Shown: positions 59,664-64,000 of the stretch, one piece after another
How positions within the stretch are numbered: position 1 is the stretch's first letter
Layout: every line of letters begins with the position of its first letter
NCBI GenBank assembly: GCA_039545295.1
Contig: BCIK01000009.1
Location: 767,859-831,858 of the forward strand
Direction: 5' to 3'
Source of the DNA: Udeniomyces pyricola
Taxonomy: Eukaryota > Basidiomycota > Tremellomycetes > Cystofilobasidiales > Mrakiaceae
Length of the DNA stretch: 64,000 nt
Made by a program: the position numbers and the translations under genes
The notes under the pieces: generated by a model
Told to the model about the DNA's origin: nothing
Databases searched by the model: none
What the model saw: only the letters and a program-made list of their open reading frames with translations

Positions 59664-60563
59664 ATCTGTTGATGCAAACAAAGATGGTAGAGAACTTTGG
59701 GAGGAGAGGAGGTATGGAATGAAAGTGTTGACTTGAAGGGACGGAGGAGGACATACGAAAATAGAGTTCTTGGCTCTTCGTATATATATGGACGGAACCG
59801 TTTGTTTGAAGTATGTGACGCGACGTGTGATGACGGGCAAGAAGGGAAGCAGGAGGGGGGCCGTAGATAAGGAGTAGTACTGAGTCGGATCAGCTGGCCG
59901 GATCCGTTGATGAGTTGATGGGAGTGAGGTCAAGACCGCAAAGTATGTGAGATGAATGGATGATGTACACTGGATGACGGATAGTTGATATGTGTACTTC
60001 AGATGAGAGAACTATATACTATCATCTATGGCAAGAAGATATGATTCACAAAGGTAAAAGTCAAATATTGATGGAGAAATACAATCCAGGCCAGACTTGA
60101 ATTCAACGTCGCTGCATACGTCCCTCCTCTCTCTCTCCTTTGCACTCACAACCCAATCAATCAGCCTATAACCGCACACTCAACACACACTCACTCACAC
60201 ACACTCACACTCACACTCACACTCACACCCACCCTCAACGCTCTTGGCTCACTCACCGCCAGCTACTTGCTCTCGTTTGAGCTCAGCTTTGCCCACAACC
60301 TCACACCTCCAACGCGTACGTCCAATGCTTTCCCAAAAACTTCCCCCTTCCCTCCGTGGCTTTCTTTCTGTCGGCCGTCTTTTTCGATCCGAATGTTCCG
60401 TCTCGGTCTCTTTCCCCCCATTCATCCCGTTTGCCGGTGCCTCTTCGCCCTCGGTCACTTTGGCCCCTTTGAATCGACTGTACTAACGATCGACTCTCTT
60501 GGACTCCTTTGGATCCACAGAACGTCTGACAAAGTAGCAGCGGGGAAAAAAGTGCAAGCCACC
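59664..60563. other. Spacer between COX12 and COX10, with an ACTCAC repeat
   Basis: About 900 bases. It holds an AT-rich segment (59930-60080), the tandem ACTCAC-type repeat at 60189-60227 and a pyrimidine-rich leader before COX10. The frame upstream of the COX10 start stays open from 60267 but has no conserved sequence. Confidence 0.5.
60189..60227. repeat. ACTCAC/ACAC tandem repeat
   Basis: Imperfect array of CACTCA hexamers mixed with CA dinucleotides, 340-375 bases upstream of the COX10 start. Confidence 0.75.
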
Positions 60564-62513
60564 ATGTCGTTCCTTGCACCCACGACCTTCGGACTCTCGC
60601 GACGAGTCCTCCTCTCCAACGTCGCTTCATCCTCCTGCTCGTCGTCTTGCTCCTCGGCTTCATCGTCATCATCGTCATCATCCACCGCTACTTTCCCTCT
60701 CTTGACATTCAAGGCGACGACAACGACGACGACCAAGTTCGTTCATTCCCTCGCTCATCTCTCTCCTTATTCATCTCGCGCCCGATCCTCCAGAATCCCA
60801 TCGGCCACCACCCACACCCCCTTGCATCCGTTCCGATCCTTTTCTAAACGGTCCCATACGTCTTCCCCATCGACCGTCACGCCTACACCTCTGACACCTA
60901 TAGACCCCTCGGTGATTCCAACTTCTACAGCAGCGACCTCATCATCATCATCTTCTTCTTCTTCTCCTCTTTCGCCTCCGCTGTCGGCGTCGACGGTTTC
61001 TTCTTCTGCTTCTGCGACGACGAATCCACTCCTTGGCTCGTTTCCTTTGTCGTCCACACCATCATCATCATCATCACTACCACCACTAATCATCGAGTAC
61101 CGTCCCCTTCCCCCCTTGACCCCCAAACGGCTACTCGGGCTCTACCTTCAACTCTCCAAATCGCGTCTCACCACGCTCGTTGTCCTCTCTTCCGCTGCCG
61201 GTCTCGCCCTCTCCCCTTGCCCAACGACGCTCGGAACCCTCCTCTCGCTCTCTGCCGGAACGTTCCTCACCTCCGCCGCTGCCAACGCCATCAACCAACT
61301 CTTTGAATCCCCTCTCGATGCTCAAGCCGTTCGGACGCGAAACCGACCGTTAGTGACGCGAGCGATCTCACCCCCTCATGCGGCCGGGTTCGCTTTCGTC
61401 TGCGCGCTCGGAGGAGGTCTCCTTCTCTGGTGGGGTTGTAACGATACGACGGCAGCGTTGGGACTTGGGAACCTCGTCTTGTACGCGTTCGTTTATACGC
61501 CGATGAAGCGATGGAGTATCTTGAACACTTGGATCGGGGCCGTCGTTGGAGCGGTCCCACCGTTGATGGGTTGGACCGCAACGGGAGGTGGTCTCTTCCC
61601 AACGAAAGCTCAAGCCGAATGGCTCGCTCTTCCAACTTGGTTCCCGACGTCGCCTCCGCTCCCGATCATCCAGCCGTATCGAGCGGAAGAAAAGGAACTC
61701 GTCGGCGAGCAAGAAGGTTGGAAACCTGTCGTGATGAAACTCCCTGGTTTAGGTGGGGGGCGGTCGGAAGGCAACGTCATTGATGCTTTCACGGACGATC
61801 AAGGTCGAGAACTCGATTTCACCCGACCGTTCGAATGGTCTCTCAGTTACTTTAGTTCGCTCTACCCGAATCCATCCCGACCGATCCAAGTGAATGCCCT
61901 CGCGCCGTTAACGTTGTTCCTCGTGTTGTACTCTTGGCAATTCCCCCATTTTAACCCTCTCTCGCACCTCATTCGATCGGCTTACGCCTCGTCGTCGTAT
62001 CGAATGTGTTGCGTGACGCACCCAAAGATGAACGCCCGCGTCTCGTTACGTCATGCGGTCTTCTTGTTCCCGATCTGTTCGATCCTCGCCCCTTTATCAG
62101 GCATGGTCGGTCTCGGCTTCGCTTATACGTCGTTGGTACCGAACTACTTGTTCCTTCGTCGAGCTTGGGCGTTTTATCGACGACCGAGGGATAGTGAAGC
62201 CCGTCGATTGTTTTGGACGAGTCTTTGGTACCTCCCCGTCGTTCTCGGTTTACTCATGGCGCATAAGATCGATGCTGGATATTGGGATTACGCTCGACGA
62301 CAAGGGTGGTTCGACGTGATGTTGGATTGGGAATGGGTTGCGAGGATCGATCGCCATTGGACGGGGAAGTGGGTGAGGGAAACGTTTTATCCGGATGAGT
62401 TGGGGATGGAGGAGATGATGAGACGGTTTCATGTGTTGAGGGAGAGGAAGGCAAAGGAGAGGTTGGTGAGGAGGTATGAAGAGGAGATCAAGAGGGAGTT
62501 GGGCGTCGAATAA
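60564..62513 (+). CDS. COX10: Protoheme IX farnesyltransferase (heme O synthase)
   Basis: A single exon of 649 residues. It transfers a farnesyl group to heme B to make heme O, the first step of heme A synthesis for complex IV, in the mitochondrial inner membrane. The start is chosen at 60564 because of its GCCACCATG context; an in-frame upstream start would add 99 residues. The first 180 residues are Ser/Thr-rich with basic residues, as a presequence plus linker. The core opens with LGLYLQLSKSRLTTLVVLSS. Signature NAINQLFESPLDAQAVRTRNRPL (quoted up to NRPL in parts: NAINQLFE, then RTRNRPL) is the polyprenyl diphosphate and metal site. YTPMKRWSILNTWIGAVVG and SWQFPHFNPLSHLIRSAY follow. About 90 extra residues sit in a loop after PPLMGW. 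The C-terminus is hydrophilic and basic. It lies directly after COX12 on the same strand. Confidence 0.94.
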   Translation: MSFLAPTTFGLSRRVLLSNVASSSCSSSCSSASSSSSSSSTATFPLLTFKATTTTTTKFVHSLAHLSPYSSRARSSRIPSATTHTPLHPFRSFSKRSHTSSPSTVTPTPLTPIDPSVIPTSTAATSSSSSSSSSPLSPPLSASTVSSSASATTNPLLGSFPLSSTPSSSSSLPPLIIEYRPLPPLTPKRLLGLYLQLSKSRLTTLVVLSSAAGLALSPCPTTLGTLLSLSAGTFLTSAAANAINQLFESPLDAQAVRTRNRPLVTRAISPPHAAGFAFVCALGGGLLLWWGCNDTTAALGLGNLVLYAFVYTPMKRWSILNTWIGAVVGAVPPLMGWTATGGGLFPTKAQAEWLALPTWFPTSPPLPIIQPYRAEEKELVGEQEGWKPVVMKLPGLGGGRSEGNVIDAFTDDQGRELDFTRPFEWSLSYFSSLYPNPSRPIQVNALAPLTLFLVLYSWQFPHFNPLSHLIRSAYASSSYRMCCVTHPKMNARVSLRHAVFLFPICSILAPLSGMVGLGFAYTSLVPNYLFLRRAWAFYRRPRDSEARRLFWTSLWYLPVVLGLLMAHKIDAGYWDYARRQGWFDVMLDWEWVARIDRHWTGKWVRETFYPDELGMEEMMRRFHVLRERKAKERLVRRYEEEIKRELGVE

Positions 62514-63499
62514 GAGGGAAATTATCAAACACGAAGAGGGAGGGAGGGAGGGAGGGAGGAGATTTATGAAAAAGGAAAGTGTATCCGGAACAATGAGTCG
62601 GAAAGAATGAAACCCAAAAAGAAAGCAAACCAGTTCATGATAATATAGCCTCTCCTCCCCCCCCCCCCCTTTTTTTCCTCCTCTCTCCGATCCCGCACGT
62701 CGCTAGATCGATGAAACCGATCGATCGAGCGCGTGATGATTTATTTATTTATATCGCCATGACGTGTGGTCGTGGAAGACCAAATGTCGGAGAACAACTA
62801 CGCCAAGTCGATACTTTTATCTCAACGAGGCGAATGACGACCGAGAGTCCATGATACGTTTGCGCGTCGGATCGCGTTTCAGTTATTGCCGGGCGAGCGC
62901 GCGCGGGCTCCCGTGCCCCCGGAGAGGACAGATGGATTATCACTGGCAACGGGCTCATAATCAGTAATATCAGAATTCGGAAGCGTGAGACTATATATAT
63001 ATATATATGTATATGTATCACGCTGATGGGACAGGAATAAGGGAAGAAACGAGATGAAGCGGGGGAGAGGGGAACAAGAAAAAGGGTCGAAGAAGCCGGG
63101 GGTCAAAGAGGATGGGGGGGGGGGGGGGGGGGGGGGGGGTTATATGAGTGAAAGAAGGGTGAGAAAAGGAGAAGCAGACGTATGTTGAAAGAACGGACAA
63201 GATCAAATAAGAAGAAAAGAGAAGAAGAAGAAAGAAAGAGAGAAACACCAAAGAGAGAAAGAGAGAAAAAGAAACAAGGAGGAACAGAAAGGGAAAGACT
63301 TGGAGAGAAAAGGCAAGGGAAAAAGAGCACTTTAGGTTGGTACTGTCCGCCTAGTTGACGGAAAACCACGCCTTCTTTTTACTTAAATCCCCTTTCTTTG
63401 TGCATCCAGCTCCCNCCCNCCCCCCCCCCCCCCCCCCCNCCCTTCTCTCTCTCTCTCTTCCCCTTTCTCCTTCTCTTTCTGTCACGCTCGGAATGTTAA
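62514..63499. other. Convergent intergenic region COX10 / SPT16
   Basis: Nearly 1 kb. It holds a C-run at 62657-62669, a TA run at 62992-63007, a 26-base G-run at 63114-63139, purine-rich sequence to 63330 and a C-run with Ns at 63414-63441. No gene seen. Confidence 0.5.
63114..63139. repeat. G26 homopolymer
   Basis: Twenty-six G in a row in the COX10/SPT16 spacer. With the N-containing C-run at 63414-63441 it is a likely assembly weak point. Confidence 0.85.
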
Positions 63500-63947
63500 T
63501 CATCTCCTTCCGCCCTTTTTCTTCTTCTTGGAATCGTCCTCAGAATCGTCATCATCACCCCGACCGTTCTGTCGCCTGTGAAGTCGGTCAAAGCAAAAGC
63601 AAAATGTCAATAACAACAACAAAAGCCATACGAAGCGTGATCCGCCCCTACCCTCGCTCCCGCCAGTATCTCAGCTGAAAGGAAGGAATGAAAACAAAGG
63701 AGAAGAAAAACATGAACAAAAGAAAGAAAAAGAAAAACACTCACTTTTTATCGTCCGCCTTGGCCGCTTTGGACTCGAGTGCGTCCCAATCCTCGCCTTC
63801 CGAGAACGATTCGGCCGAGCCTTCGTCGTCCGACGCATCCGAGTCATCAAAGTCGGAGCCCGAAGAGTCGCTGGCCGAAGACGATCCAGCGTCACTCGAG
63901 GCGCCCTCGAACTCGGACGCCGACTCGGACATGTCCGATCCTTCGTC
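63500..63947 (-). CDS. SPT16: FACT complex subunit SPT16, C-terminal end only
   Basis: Two exons are visible, 63947-63745 and 63575-63500; the rest lies past the right edge. SPT16 is the large subunit of the FACT histone chaperone acting on nucleosomes in transcription and replication. The visible 92 codons are the acidic tail: repeated Ser/Asp/Glu clusters, then GEDWDALESKAAKADDKK, a block typical of SPT16 ends, then a Lys-rich KKKKKGGRR terminus. The acceptor at 63948-63949 (CCAG) and donor GTGAGT are in phase. The acidic tail of SPT16 binds H2A-H2B. Other acidic chaperones could have similar composition, but the EDWDALE block and basic end favour SPT16. Confidence 0.78.
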
Positions 63948-64000
63948 CTGGCATGACGGAAAAAAAAAGATGAGAAGAAGAAAAGAAAAACAAGCACGGA

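Noticed and set aside
60267..60563. Upstream in-frame extension of COX10 by 99 codons
   Set aside because: No conserved sequence there, and the ATG at 60564 has the strong GCCACC context; kept only as an alternative.

Overview
This window is a gene-dense piece of a eukaryotic nuclear genome, almost certainly a basidiomycete fungus. It carries a fungal class IV chitin synthase, a RAX1-like protein, histidine biosynthesis (HIS6) and a secreted pectin methylesterase. The genes are cut by many short spliceosomal introns with GT..AG ends. I hand-built spliced models for 18 genes: two are cut by the window edges, one (COX10) has a single coding exon, and one Ser/Asp-rich gene has a single exon. The models contain about 96 introns, and every junction keeps the reading frame. 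The pectinesterase hints at a plant-associated life. I cannot name the genus.

Layout, left to right: AFG1-family mitochondrial ATPase (-, cut by the left edge); a divergent 3-hydroxyisobutyrate dehydrogenase-family protein (-); ERG19/MVD1 diphosphomevalonate decarboxylase (+); inosine/uridine nucleoside hydrolase (-); an ABHD4/5-CLD1-like alpha/beta hydrolase (+); pectin methylesterase (+); a Ser/Asp-rich repeat protein (-); AMP deaminase AMD1 with 21 exons (-); TRAPPC13 (+); a RAX1-like RGS/transmembrane protein (+); class IV chitin synthase (+); a multi-pass membrane protein (-); a protein disulfide isomerase-like protein (+); an unrecognised acidic nuclear-looking protein (+); HIS6 (-); COX12 (+); COX10 (+); and the C-terminus of SPT16 (-, cut by the right edge).

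The set is mostly housekeeping. Mitochondrial functions recur (AFG1, HIBADH-like, a possible CLD1, COX12, COX10), with COX12 and COX10 in tandem. Two genes handle purine nucleosides and nucleotides (nucleoside hydrolase, AMP deaminase). Cell surface and secretion are represented by chitin synthase, pectinesterase, RAX1-like, TRAPPC13 and PDI-like. I see no mobile element, virus, CRISPR array, rRNA or tRNA.

The most striking signal is the microexon architecture. COX12, only 85 codons long, is split into nine coding exons, five of them 7, 20, 16, 12 and 8 nt long. Reading through them restores a textbook subunit VIb. Tiny exons also occur in AMD1 (22 nt), the CLD1-like gene (15 nt) and RAX1 (15 nt). 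Simple repeats, homopolymers and N stretches lie between genes and in introns; some are probably assembly trouble spots.
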